Source of the DNA: Aquabacter sp.
GTDB lineage: Bacteria > Pseudomonadota > Alphaproteobacteria > Rhizobiales > Xanthobacteraceae
Direction: 5' to 3'
Assembly (NCBI GenBank): GCA_030147645.1
Contig: JASBUY010000062.1
Location: 1-14,543, forward strand
DNA length: 14,543 nucleotides
Shown: positions 1-7,419 of the stretch, piece by piece
How positions within the stretch are numbered: position 1 is the first letter of the stretch
How the letters are laid out: each line of letters begins with the position of its first letter
Translations under genes and position numbers: made by a program
Notes under the pieces: model-generated
Told to the model about the DNA's origin: nothing
The model's database searches: none
Seen by the model: only the letters and a program-made list of their open reading frames with translations

Positions 1-1543
1 GCAAGCGCTGGCCCTCTGCGTCGCCGAGCGCAAGATCCAGCTCGGCCTTTCGATCACGCAAGGCCTCGGCGCCGGCTCGCGTCTCGAGATCGGCCGCGCC
101 GCCGCCGAGGAGGCGTGGGACGAAATCTCCGCGCAGATCCAGGGCGCCCACATGGTGTTCATCACCGCCGGCATGGGCGGCGGCACCGGCACCGGCGCGG
201 CCCCCGTCGTGGCGCGCGCCGCGCGCGAGCAGGGCCTGCTCACCGTCGGCGTCGTCACCAAGCCCTTCCATTTCGAGGGCCAGCGCCGCATGCGCGTCGC
301 CGAGCACGGCATTTCCGAGCTTCAGAAGACCGTCGACACCCTGATCGTCATCCCGAACCAAAATCTGTTCCGGGTGGCCAACGAGAAGACCACCTTCGCG
401 GACGCCTTCGCCATGGCGGACCAGGTGCTCTATTCGGGCGTCGCCTGCATCACCGACCTGATGGTGAAGGAAGGCCTCATCAATCTCGACTTCGCCGACG
501 TGCGCGCCGTGATGCGCGACATGGGCAAGGCGATGATGGGCACGGGCGAAGCCTCGGGCGACAAGCGCGCCCTCCAGGCGGCGGAAGCCGCCATCGCCAA
601 CCCGCTGCTGGACGAGACCTCCATGCGCGGCGCCGGCGGCCTGCTGATCTCGATCACCGGCGGCAGCGACATGACGCTGTTCGAAGTGGACGAAGCCGCG
701 ACCCGCATCCGCGAGGAAGTGGACCCCGACGCCAACATCATCCTCGGCGCCACCTTCGATCACAGCCTGGACGGCATCATCCGCGTGTCGGTGGTCGCCA
801 CCGGCATCGACCCGGCCGTGGTTCCCGAGCAGATCCCGAGCGCGGTGGACCGCTTCCCCGACCTCCAGGGACGCAAGATGTCCAATGCCGGCCGCGTGGC
901 GGTCGAGCAGGCCCGTGAGGCGCAGATCCGCAGCGCGGTGGCCGCCATCTCGGCCGAGGACCTCATGGCCATGGAAGCGCCCATGCCGGCCCCCGCGCCG
1001 GTGCAGCGCGCCCCCGCTCCGCCGCCGGCCCCAAGCCATGCCGTGGCGATCGACGACGTGACCATTCGCGCCGCCACGCCGAAGCCGTCCTTCTTCGAGG
1101 AGCCGGCTGCGCCCCCCGCGCCGCCGCCGGCCACCCGTGACGACGAGTTCGCGCCCTATATTCCGCCGCAGGCCCAGCGCCCGCGCGCCCCGCGGATGCC
1201 GCGTGTGGATGAACTGCCGATGCCCGCGCAGAACCAGATCCGCGCCCAGCGCGGGGAAGCGCCTGCCGAGCAGAAGAAGATGACGCTGCTCCAGCGCCTC
1301 GCCAATGTGGGCATGGGCCGCCACGCGGACGAGCCCGAGCCCACCCGCGCGCCCCAGCCGACCATGCGGGCGCCCGCGCCCCAGCAGGGTCGTCCCCAAG
1401 GCCGCCCGGACCCGGTCTCCGAGTTCGCCAAGCGCCCGCAGGCCCGCCCCGCCGCTGAGGTCCCCACCCGGCATGCGCAGCATCCCGGTCACGAGGACGA
1501 CCAGCTGGAAATCCCGGCCTTCCTGCGCCGCCAGGCGAATTGA
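1..1543 (+). CDS. ftsZ: Cell division protein FtsZ (5' end missing)
   Basis: Tubulin-like GTPase that polymerises into the cytokinetic Z-ring at midcell. The gene enters from the left edge; the frame is open from base 2 and about 513 residues are present. Visible are the tubulin signature GGGTGTG (178-198), the T7 synergy loop NLDFADV (near 481-501) with its two catalytic aspartates, and the conserved GATFD segment. A long Pro/Ala-rich, probably disordered linker follows (about 960-1480), and the protein ends in the membrane-tether-binding tail LEIPAFLRRQAN. The N-terminal part of the GTPase domain, roughly 80 residues with the first glycine loop, lies outside the window. The long linker and this tail are typical of rhizobial FtsZ. 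One oddity is that the usual GAGxxPEVG segment reads GAGSRLEIG (near 71-97). Identity is certain; an intrinsic terminator follows at once. Confidence 0.98.
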   Translation, partial: QALALCVAERKIQLGLSITQGLGAGSRLEIGRAAAEEAWDEISAQIQGAHMVFITAGMGGGTGTGAAPVVARAAREQGLLTVGVVTKPFHFEGQRRMRVAEHGISELQKTVDTLIVIPNQNLFRVANEKTTFADAFAMADQVLYSGVACITDLMVKEGLINLDFADVRAVMRDMGKAMMGTGEASGDKRALQAAEAAIANPLLDETSMRGAGGLLISITGGSDMTLFEVDEAATRIREEVDPDANIILGATFDHSLDGIIRVSVVATGIDPAVVPEQIPSAVDRFPDLQGRKMSNAGRVAVEQAREAQIRSAVAAISAEDLMAMEAPMPAPAPVQRAPAPPPAPSHAVAIDDVTIRAATPKPSFFEEPAAPPAPPPATRDDEFAPYIPPQAQRPRAPRMPRVDELPMPAQNQIRAQRGEAPAEQKKMTLLQRLANVGMGRHADEPEPTRAPQPTMRAPAPQQGRPQGRPDPVSEFAKRPQARPAAEVPTRHAQHPGHEDDQLEIPAFLRRQAN

Positions 1544-1569
1544 TTAACCTCATCCGCATGTAACATCGG

Positions 1570-1605
1570 CTTACGCCCGGCTTTCACAGCCGGGCGTAAG
1601 TTTTT
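1570..1605 (+). terminator. Intrinsic terminator of ftsZ
   Basis: A perfect 13-bp inverted repeat (1570-1582 with 1588-1600, arm CTTACGCCCGGCT) encloses a 5-nt loop and is followed directly by TTTTT (1601-1605). It starts 26 bases after the ftsZ stop. This is the best Rho-independent terminator in the window and implies that lpxC is transcribed separately. Confidence 0.9.
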
Positions 1606-1662
1606 GATAACCAAGAGAATTTTAGGATTTCATCCCGGTAACAGGCGGTAAGCAAGCGTGAT

Positions 1663-1691
1663 TTGGCGCACTGCGGCAAGCCGTCTAGGTT
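1663..1691 (+). promoter_or_regulatory. Possible lpxC promoter
   Basis: TTGGCG (1663-1668), a 17-bp spacer and TAGGTT (1686-1691) resemble a weak sigma-70-type promoter between the ftsZ terminator and lpxC. A promoter is expected here because ftsZ ends in a terminator, but the -10 match is poor (3 of 6). It would give a leader of roughly 120 nt. Low confidence. Confidence 0.25.
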
Positions 1692-1821
1692 CTCGCTCGC
1701 ATCCTGCACATCAGCAGCGAGTCGGCAGTGCAAACTGACCTCGCGGCGAAAGTGGGTAGGGAAAGTGAAACTTTAGGGGCGGGAGCGCGACGGCCACAAG
1801 CCGAGAAGCTTCCGAGTTGGC

Positions 1822-2763
1822 ATGAAGTCCGAGATGCAGACGACCCTGTCGGGCCAGGTTTCCCTGAGCGGCGTTGGCGTCCATGGCGGCGTCGAGGCGA
1901 CGCTGACCTTCAAGCCCGCCGCCGCCGATAGCGGCATCGTCTTCTCCCGGACCTTCGCTGACCAAGCCCCCCGCCGCATCGCGGTCTCCCGCCAGTCCGT
2001 CCAGGCCACCGACCTTGCCACCGTGCTCGGCGACCGGTCCGGCGCGGTGGTCTCCACCGTCGAGCATGCCCTGGCCGCCTTCGCGGGCCTCGGCATCGAC
2101 AATGCGGAAATCGAGATTGACGGCCCCGAGGTTCCGATCCTCGACGGCAGCGCCGCCCCGATCGTGGAGGCGGTGGACCGCGCCGGCATCACCTCTCTCG
2201 GCGCCTATCGCAAATATCTGAAGGTTCTGAAGCCGGTGCGCGTCGAGAACGGCGCGTCCTTCGGCGAGCTGGTTCCCTATGATGCCGGCTTCCGCCTGGA
2301 AGTTGAGATCGACTTCGCCCATGGCGCCATCGGCCGCCAGCGTTATGCGGGCAACCTGAACCCCTCCGTGTTCCGCCGCGAACTCGCCGGCGCCCGCACC
2401 TTTGGTTTCCTGAAGGATGTGGAGCGGCTGCGCGCTGCCGGTTATGCCCGGGGCGCCTCGCTCGACAACACGGTCTGCCTCGACGAGGCGGGCGTGATGA
2501 ATGCCGAGGGCCTGCGCTTCGCAGACGAATTCGTGCGCCACAAGGCCATGGACGCGGTGGGCGACCTTGCGCTCGCCGGTCTGCCGCTTCTCGCCCGTTA
2601 CCGCTCCTTCCGCGGCGGCCACAAGCTGAACTATCAGATGGTGGACGCGCTGCTCGCGGATCGCTCTGCCTTCGCCATCGTGGAGGCTCCCGCCCGGGCA
2701 CGCCGCGAGGGTGCCGAGCTGGTGGTTGGCGCCCCGGTTCTCGCCTACGCCCCGGAGCGGTGA
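1822..2763 (+). CDS. lpxC: UDP-3-O-acyl-N-acetylglucosamine deacetylase LpxC
   Basis: Cytoplasmic Zn-dependent deacetylase that catalyses the committed step of lipid A synthesis, removing acetate from UDP-3-O-acyl-GlcNAc. The 313 residues match the family length. The N-terminal LSGVGVHGG motif is present. By comparison with E. coli LpxC the zinc ligands are H82 (in STVEHALAAF), H240 and D244 (in RHKAMDAVGD), and the catalytic residues are E81 and H267 (in RGGHKLNYQ). ATG 1822 was chosen because the family motif begins shortly after it; ATG 1834 is possible, and neither has a strong Shine-Dalgarno. lpxC downstream of ftsZ is standard in proteobacteria. No sign of damage. Confidence 0.97.
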   Translation: MKSEMQTTLSGQVSLSGVGVHGGVEATLTFKPAAADSGIVFSRTFADQAPRRIAVSRQSVQATDLATVLGDRSGAVVSTVEHALAAFAGLGIDNAEIEIDGPEVPILDGSAAPIVEAVDRAGITSLGAYRKYLKVLKPVRVENGASFGELVPYDAGFRLEVEIDFAHGAIGRQRYAGNLNPSVFRRELAGARTFGFLKDVERLRAAGYARGASLDNTVCLDEAGVMNAEGLRFADEFVRHKAMDAVGDLALAGLPLLARYRSFRGGHKLNYQMVDALLADRSAFAIVEAPARARREGAELVVGAPVLAYAPER

Positions 2764-2785
2764 GGGGGAGCCAAAGGCTTCCCTC
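2762..2785 (+). terminator. Hairpin overlapping the lpxC stop (weak terminator candidate)
   Basis: GAGGG (2762-2766) and AGCC (2769-2772) pair with GGCT (2776-2779) and CCCTC (2781-2785), with a small internal mismatch and an AAA loop. A second hairpin follows at 2801-2819 (CGCGCTG/CAGCGCG, 5-nt loop). Neither has a T-run, so intrinsic termination is uncertain; they could stabilise the lpxC mRNA end. The rest of the lpxC-bamD gap, to 3038, shows no gene and no promoter I would defend. Confidence 0.3.
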
Positions 2786-3038
2786 GTGGGTATCCCGCAT
2801 CGCGCTGTATCGCAGCGCGCATGGCTGCCGGGTGGCCGCTTTGGCCGGCGCGGAGGAATAGGTCTTTCCTTGCGCGCGATTGCGGCCTATCTCCCTTCCT
2901 TGAAATTTGCCGTCTCTTCACACTCGCGCGCCACAATGCCGTCGGAAAGCGCCGTTAGCCGCGTTGGTGGCGGCTCTGCGCCCCCGGCGAGGGGCGGGGG
3001 TTCGGTCGAGGCAACGGCTCGGAGTGGATTTTCACGTG

Positions 3039-3896
3039 ATGCGCCTTTTCAAAGAAGCGGCTTCTCCGCGCGCCTCGCGCACCCGGATGGCCGGGCTGAT
3101 CGGTGCGCTCCTGGTCGCGGCCAGCCTCGCGGGCTGTGCCACCGACAAGGACGACATTCTCCCGCCCGATGAGCCTGCGGAGAAGATCTACAACGAGGGC
3201 CTCACCCTCATGAATCGCGGCGACCTGAAGGCCGCGGCCAAGCGTTTCGAAGATCTGGACCGCACCCATCCCTATTCGGAATGGGCGCGCAAGGCGCTGC
3301 TGATGGACACCTATGTCTATTACCAGTTGGGCGAATATGATTCGGCCATCAGCGCCGGCAAGCGCTACCTGACGCTGCACCCCGGCTCTTCCGACGCGGC
3401 CTATGCGAGCTATCTCGTGGCCTCCGCCTATTTCGACAATATCCCGGACGTGACCCGCGACCAGAAGGCGACCCGTCAGGCCCTGGACGCGCTCGACGAC
3501 GTCATCCGCAAATATCCGGACACCGAATACGCGGTCGCCGCCAAAAAGAAGGTGGAAGTGGCGCGCGATCAGCTGGCCGGCAAGGAAATGATGGTCGGCC
3601 GTTATTATCTGGAAAACCGGAACTATACCGGCGCTATCAACCGCTTCAAGGTGGTGGTGACACGCTACCAGACCACCCGGCAGGTGGAAGAGGCCCTGTT
3701 CCGCCTCACCGAATGCTACATGGCGCTCGGCATCATCAGCGAGGCGCAGACGGCTGCGGCCGTGCTTGGCTACAATTTCCCGGAAAGCGCCTGGTACAAG
3801 GACGCCTACCGCCTGGTGCAGCAGAGCGGCAACGAGCCGAAAGAAAACAAGGGCTCCTGGATCAGCCAGGCGTTCAAGAAGCTCGGCCTCGGCTGA
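3039..3896 (+). CDS. bamD: Outer membrane assembly lipoprotein BamD
   Basis: Lipoprotein subunit of the BAM complex, which folds beta-barrel proteins into the outer membrane; it sits on the periplasmic face and is built of TPR repeats. From ATG 3039 the product has 285 residues, close to the usual alphaproteobacterial size. A hydrophobic signal ends in the lipobox L30-A31-G32-C33, so C33 should be the lipidated N-terminus. Family features include the IYNEGLTLMNRGD segment and later Tyr-rich helical repeats such as AGKRYLTLHPGS and VVTRYQTT. The frame stays open upstream to 2907, but that segment is not signal-like. GTG 3036 is adjacent and equally compatible with the GGAG at 3021-3024. It probably forms an operon with recN, which starts 6 bp downstream. 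Confidence 0.95.
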   Translation: MRLFKEAASPRASRTRMAGLIGALLVAASLAGCATDKDDILPPDEPAEKIYNEGLTLMNRGDLKAAAKRFEDLDRTHPYSEWARKALLMDTYVYYQLGEYDSAISAGKRYLTLHPGSSDAAYASYLVASAYFDNIPDVTRDQKATRQALDALDDVIRKYPDTEYAVAAKKKVEVARDQLAGKEMMVGRYYLENRNYTGAINRFKVVVTRYQTTRQVEEALFRLTECYMALGIISEAQTAAAVLGYNFPESAWYKDAYRLVQQSGNEPKENKGSWISQAFKKLGLG

Positions 3897-3902
3897 TCGG
3901 CC

Positions 3903-5576
3903 ATGCTGTCTTCCCTCTCGATCCGGGACATCGTTCTGATCGAGAAGCTGGATCTCGTCCTGAACGAGGGCCTGACGGTCCTCACGGGCGAGACCGGCGC
4001 GGGAAAGTCCATCCTGCTGGATGCGCTTTCCCTCGCTTTGGGTGGGCGCGGAGACGGCTCGCTGGTGCGCCATGGCGAAGCGAAGGGCCAGGTCACAGCG
4101 GTCTTCGACCTGGCGCCCGACCATCCCGCCCGCGCTGTGCTCGCCGAGGCGGACATCGCCGATGAGGGCGATCTCATCATCCGCCGCACCCAAATGGCCG
4201 ACGGGCGCACGCGCGCCAGCGTGAACGAGCAGCCGGTCAGCCTGCAGACGCTGCGCGCGCTCGCCCAGCGTCTTGTCGAAATCCACGGCCAGCATGACGA
4301 CCGCGCCCTTATCAATCCCGCCTCGCACCGCGCGTTGCTGGATGCCTTTGGCGGGCTCACCCCCCAGACCGAGGCCCTGACCGGCCTGTGGCGGGCGTGG
4401 CGGGCCGCGGTGGAACTCGCCGATGGCGAGCGCGCCCGCCTGGAAGCGGCGGCGCGCGATGCCGATTATCTGCGCCATGCGGCGGCGGAGCTGGAGGCGC
4501 TGGGCGCCGAGGCGGGCGAGGAATCCCGCCTTGCCGAGCGCCGATCCAGCATGATGCGCTCGGAAAAGATCGCAGCGGACCTTTCGGAGGCGATGGACGC
4601 GGTGGGCGGCGGCGGCTCGCCGGTGCCGACACTGGCGGCCGCCGTGCGGCGTCTGGAACGGCGAGCCGGTGAGGCACAGGATCTTGTGAAGCCGGCGGTG
4701 GAGGCCATCGACCAAGCCCTCGACGCGCTGGAGAGCGCGCGGGCGCATCTTGAGGCGGCCATGCGCGAGGCGGATTTCGATCCCCGCGAGCTGGAGCGGA
4801 TCGAAGAACGCCTGTTCGCTCTGCGCGCGGCGGCCCGCAAATATGGGGTTTCGATCGACGATCTTCCCGCGCGCGCCGCGCGCTTCTCGGCGGACCTCGT
4901 TGCCCTGGACCGGGGCGCGACGCGTCTGAAGGAACTGGAGCGGGCCGCAACAGCCGCCGAGGCCGCCTATCGCGACGCGGCGAACCGCCTCTCGGCGGCG
5001 CGCGCCGCCGCCGCCGAAACCCTCATGGCGGCGGTGAATGCGGAGCTCCCGCCCTTGAAGCTGGAGCGGGCCGTCTTCTCCGTCGCGCTCTCCAGCGATG
5101 CCGCCGCCGCCGGGCCGGAAGGCCTGGATCGCGTGGAATTCTGGGTGCAGACCAATCCCGGCACGCGCCCCGGTCCCATGATGAAGGTGGCCTCTGGCGG
5201 CGAGCTCTCGCGCTTCCTGCTGGCGCTGAAAGTTGTCCTGGCCGATCGCGGCTCAGCACCCACCTTGATCTTCGACGAGATCGACACCGGGGTCGGCGGC
5301 GCGGTCGCGGACGCCATCGGCGCACGCCTCGCGCGGCTGGCGGACCGGGTGCAGGTCCTGTCCGTGACCCATGCGCCTCAGGTGGCGGCGCGGGCGCGCC
5401 ACCATCTGCTCATCTCCAAGGCGAGCGCACCCGGCGCGGCCAAGGACGCGCCCGTGACGACGCGCGTCGCGCCGCTGGACACCGACCGCCGCAAGGAAGA
5501 GATCGCCCGCATGCTCGCGGGCGCGACCGTCACCGCCGAAGCGCGGGCGGCGGCGGAGCGCCTGCTGGGCGCCTGA
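3903..5576 (+). CDS. recN: DNA repair protein RecN
   Basis: SMC-like ATPase of double-strand-break repair that tethers DNA and acts with RecA. The 557 residues match the family. Walker A GETGAGKS is at residues 29-36 and the Q-loop Gln is about residue 130 (IHGQHD). An Ala/Glu/Arg-rich helical region (about 150-360) corresponds to the coiled coil. The ABC signature SGGELSR is at 431-437, Walker B LIFDEID has D458 and E459, and a following VTHAPQVAA gives the switch histidine. The start lies 6 bp after the bamD stop, so co-transcription is likely. In many alphaproteobacteria ligA follows recN; here a minus-strand gene converges on it with a 12-bp gap. Confidence 0.97.
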   Translation: MLSSLSIRDIVLIEKLDLVLNEGLTVLTGETGAGKSILLDALSLALGGRGDGSLVRHGEAKGQVTAVFDLAPDHPARAVLAEADIADEGDLIIRRTQMADGRTRASVNEQPVSLQTLRALAQRLVEIHGQHDDRALINPASHRALLDAFGGLTPQTEALTGLWRAWRAAVELADGERARLEAAARDADYLRHAAAELEALGAEAGEESRLAERRSSMMRSEKIAADLSEAMDAVGGGGSPVPTLAAAVRRLERRAGEAQDLVKPAVEAIDQALDALESARAHLEAAMREADFDPRELERIEERLFALRAAARKYGVSIDDLPARAARFSADLVALDRGATRLKELERAATAAEAAYRDAANRLSAARAAAAETLMAAVNAELPPLKLERAVFSVALSSDAAAAGPEGLDRVEFWVQTNPGTRPGPMMKVASGGELSRFLLALKVVLADRGSAPTLIFDEIDTGVGGAVADAIGARLARLADRVQVLSVTHAPQVAARARHHLLISKASAPGAAKDAPVTTRVAPLDTDRRKEEIARMLAGATVTAEARAAAERLLGA

Positions 5577-5588
5577 CCCAGCCCTGTG

Positions 5589-6032
5589 TCATGTGCGGCT
5601 GCCGCCGGCGTCGCGCGCTTTGCCGGGCATGAGCAGGCCGAGATGAGTCTGCCTGAACCCGCCGGAATATTTCAGTCCGTAGCCGAGCGCCCGGTCCATG
5701 CCGATATGGGCGATCCAGATCACGGCGACGGCCATCAGCCCCTGGGACCAAATCACCACGCCCACAAGAACGAGCAGGAGCGGCGCAACGGTGGTGTGGC
5801 CGGCATTATAGGCCGGCGCGCCCACGCGCGGGCCGGCCAGATAGCCGAGCATGGACAGGTCCGGCGCCAGCAGCAGGATCGCGAACAGCCACCAGGACGG
5901 GCTGCCGGGCAGCGCCGCCAGGTGGTGATAGGCGGCGAGCATGGCGACGAAAAGCGCTGCGCCCTCCGCGCGCAGCAGCCACAGGGGCGCGCCGCGCACG
6001 GCGCCTGTCAGGTTCTCGGACATCGGTTCCAT
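5589..6032 (-). CDS. DUF4260 family integral membrane protein
   Basis: Small membrane protein of unknown function, 147 residues. I recognise the DUF4260 pattern from the stretch LLAPDLSMLGYLAGPRVGA, the later IAHIGMDRALGYGLKY, and HLGLL near the end. Three to four hydrophobic segments are visible: residues about 18-42, 47-66 and a long stretch about 82-112 that probably forms two helices. No enzymatic motif is assignable. It is last in the minus-strand cluster, 78 bp after the SDR-like gene, and converges on recN with 12 bp between stops, too little for a terminator. ATG 6032 or the fourth codon (ATG 6023) could start it; the ribosome-binding signal is weak for both. Confidence 0.85.
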   Translation of the reverse strand: MEPMSENLTGAVRGAPLWLLRAEGAALFVAMLAAYHHLAALPGSPSWWLFAILLLAPDLSMLGYLAGPRVGAPAYNAGHTTVAPLLLVLVGVVIWSQGLMAVAVIWIAHIGMDRALGYGLKYSGGFRQTHLGLLMPGKARDAGGSRT

Positions 6033-6110
6033 CCCGCCGCACTTAAGCGCAACCGTTCCTCCGCGCCAAATGCGGCCGGGAAAAGGCTGTGTGATCGTGA
6101 GGGGCGCGCC

Positions 6111-6815
6111 TCACACGCTGCGCATCAGACCGCCATCCACCTTGAGATTCTGGCCCGTGATATAGGCGCCACCTTCGGAGGCAAGGAAGGCGATCGTGGC
6201 GGCGATCTCGTCCGACGTGCCATAGCGCCCGAGCGGCACGCCGGCCCGGCGTTCCTCGGTGGCGGGAAGGCTGTCGATCCAGCCGGGCAACACATTGTTC
6301 ATGCGCACATTGTGCGGACCGTATTGGTCGGCAAACAGCTTCGTGAAAGCGGCAAGTCCGGCGCGGAAGACCGCCGAGGTCGGAAACATGGCGGCCGGCT
6401 CGAAGGCCCAGGCAGAGGAGATATTGATAATGGCGCCGCCCTTCTGCGCCACCATCACGGGCGCCACGAGGCGGGTCGCGCGCACCACGTTCAGCAGATA
6501 GACGTCGAGGCCCGTCTGCCATTGGGCGTCGGTGATTTCCAGCAAGGGTGCGCGGGGACCGTGGCCGGCGCTGTTGACCAGAACGTCGATGCGTCCCGCC
6601 TGCGCCATCACGAGGGAGACGAGGCGCTCCATGTCCTCCGGGTTCTGGTTGGAGCCGGTGAGGCCCCAGCCGCCCAGTTCCGCCGCCAGGGCTTCGCCCT
6701 TGCCGGAGGAGGACAGGATCGCGACCTTGAAACCGTCCGCCGCCAGCCGCCGCGCCGCCGCCGCGCCCATGCCGCTGCCGCCCGCCATGACGATGGCCAC
6801 CTTGTCCGCGCTCAT
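6111..6815 (-). CDS. SDR-fold oxidoreductase-like protein with altered active site
   Basis: Rossmann-fold protein of the short-chain dehydrogenase/reductase superfamily, 234 residues. The N-terminal cofactor motif GGSGMG (12-17), NSAG (81-84), N109, the ISSA serine S134, and the C-terminal RMNNVLPG and GQNLKVDGG segments are all classical SDR features. The catalytic YxxxK is not there. Thirteen residues after S134, where Tyr belongs, is S147, and the Lys position holds R151 (SAVFR). From memory, related rhizobial proteins carry the same SAVFRAGL stretch, so this may be a conserved subfamily; substrate and activity are unknown. ATG 6815 has AAGGA 8 bases upstream; ATG 6824, three codons earlier, is an alternative. 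It lies 127 bp downstream of arfB. Confidence 0.88.
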   Translation of the reverse strand: MSADKVAIVMAGGSGMGAAAARRLAADGFKVAILSSSGKGEALAAELGGWGLTGSNQNPEDMERLVSLVMAQAGRIDVLVNSAGHGPRAPLLEITDAQWQTGLDVYLLNVVRATRLVAPVMVAQKGGAIINISSAWAFEPAAMFPTSAVFRAGLAAFTKLFADQYGPHNVRMNNVLPGWIDSLPATEERRAGVPLGRYGTSDEIAATIAFLASEGGAYITGQNLKVDGGLMRSV

Positions 6816-6913
6816 CCGCCCCATCCTTTATTCCCTAAGCTCTCGCGGGGATTCCGCTGCAGGCATCCGAGGAAAGCACTGCCGATCAAAAGCTTAGAGC
6901 GGAGCGCGGCGTC

Positions 6914-6931
6914 CGCCAAATGGCTTTGGCG
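6914..6931 (-). terminator. Hairpin downstream of arfB (weak terminator candidate)
   Basis: CGCCAAA (6914-6920) and TTTGGCG (6925-6931) form a perfect 7-bp stem with a 4-nt loop, 12 bases after the arfB stop on the minus strand. GC-rich flanks could extend it imperfectly. No T-run follows, so it may only attenuate or stabilise. The surrounding arfB-SDR gap shows no gene. Confidence 0.35.
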
Positions 6932-6942
6932 AAAGCGCGCCC

Positions 6943-7371
6943 TCAGTCCAGGTCCGGCTTGCCGCGCCGAAGCGTCTTCACCGAGCCGCGCCGCTCCTTC
7001 GCCGCGAGGCGGCGCTCCTTGGAGGCGAGGGTGGGGCGAGTCTTGCGCCGGACCGGCGGCACATAGGCCGCCTCGCGAATCATCTCCACGAGGCGCGCAA
7101 TGGCGTCCTCGCGGTTTCTGTCCTGGCTGCGGAAGGTCTGGGCATGGATGACGATGACGCCGTCCTGCGTCATCCGGCTTCCGGCGAAGCGGGGCAGGCG
7201 CATCTTCACGCCGTCCGGCATATTGGGCGAGTTCCAGGCGTCGAAGCGCATCTGCACCGCGCTCGACACCTTGTTCACATTCTGCCCGCCGGGGCCGGAG
7301 GCACGCACGAAGGAGAAGGACAATTCCTCCTCCGCGATTGCAAGGCGCGGCGTGATCTCGATCCAGGCCAT
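6943..7371 (-). CDS. arfB: Alternative ribosome-rescue factor ArfB (peptidyl-tRNA hydrolase)
   Basis: Release-factor-like hydrolase that frees peptides from ribosomes stalled on mRNA lacking a stop codon, independently of trans-translation. The 142 residues match ArfB/YaeJ. The catalytic loop SGPGGQNVNKV places GGQ at residues 28-30, preceded by the family's acidic N-terminal strand. The C-terminus is a basic, Arg/Lys-rich tail (from about residue 108, RRKTRPT onward), which in this family inserts into the mRNA entry channel. The tail and short length argue against a full release factor such as PrfA or PrfB. A GGAAGG-type Shine-Dalgarno precedes ATG 7371. It starts 48 bp after the olsB stop on the same strand and is probably co-transcribed with it. 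Confidence 0.95.
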   Translation of the reverse strand: MAWIEITPRLAIAEEELSFSFVRASGPGGQNVNKVSSAVQMRFDAWNSPNMPDGVKMRLPRFAGSRMTQDGVIVIHAQTFRSQDRNREDAIARLVEMIREAAYVPPVRRKTRPTLASKERRLAAKERRGSVKTLRRGKPDLD

Positions 7372-7419
7372 GCCCCTTCCATGCCGCAGGCGGCGCGGCG
7401 CTTCAACCGGGAAGAGCGC

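Noticed and set aside
3036..3041. GTG 3036 as the bamD start
   Set aside because: It is only one codon upstream of ATG 3039 with no better ribosome signal; ATG preferred, though GTG cannot be excluded.
2955..4748. 597-codon minus-strand open frame antisense to bamD and recN
   Set aside because: It overlaps two certain genes with all their motifs intact, and its translation shows no domain. A typical shadow frame in GC-rich DNA.
5586..7151. 521-codon plus-strand open frame antisense to DUF4260, SDR-like and arfB genes
   Set aside because: The opposite strand encodes three recognisable proteins; the plus-strand product is low-complexity His/Arg/Gly-rich.
7372..7419. GC hairpin between olsB and arfB (GCGCT/AGCGC)
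   Set aside because: Short interrupted stem without a T-run in a 48-bp gap; not enough to call a terminator.
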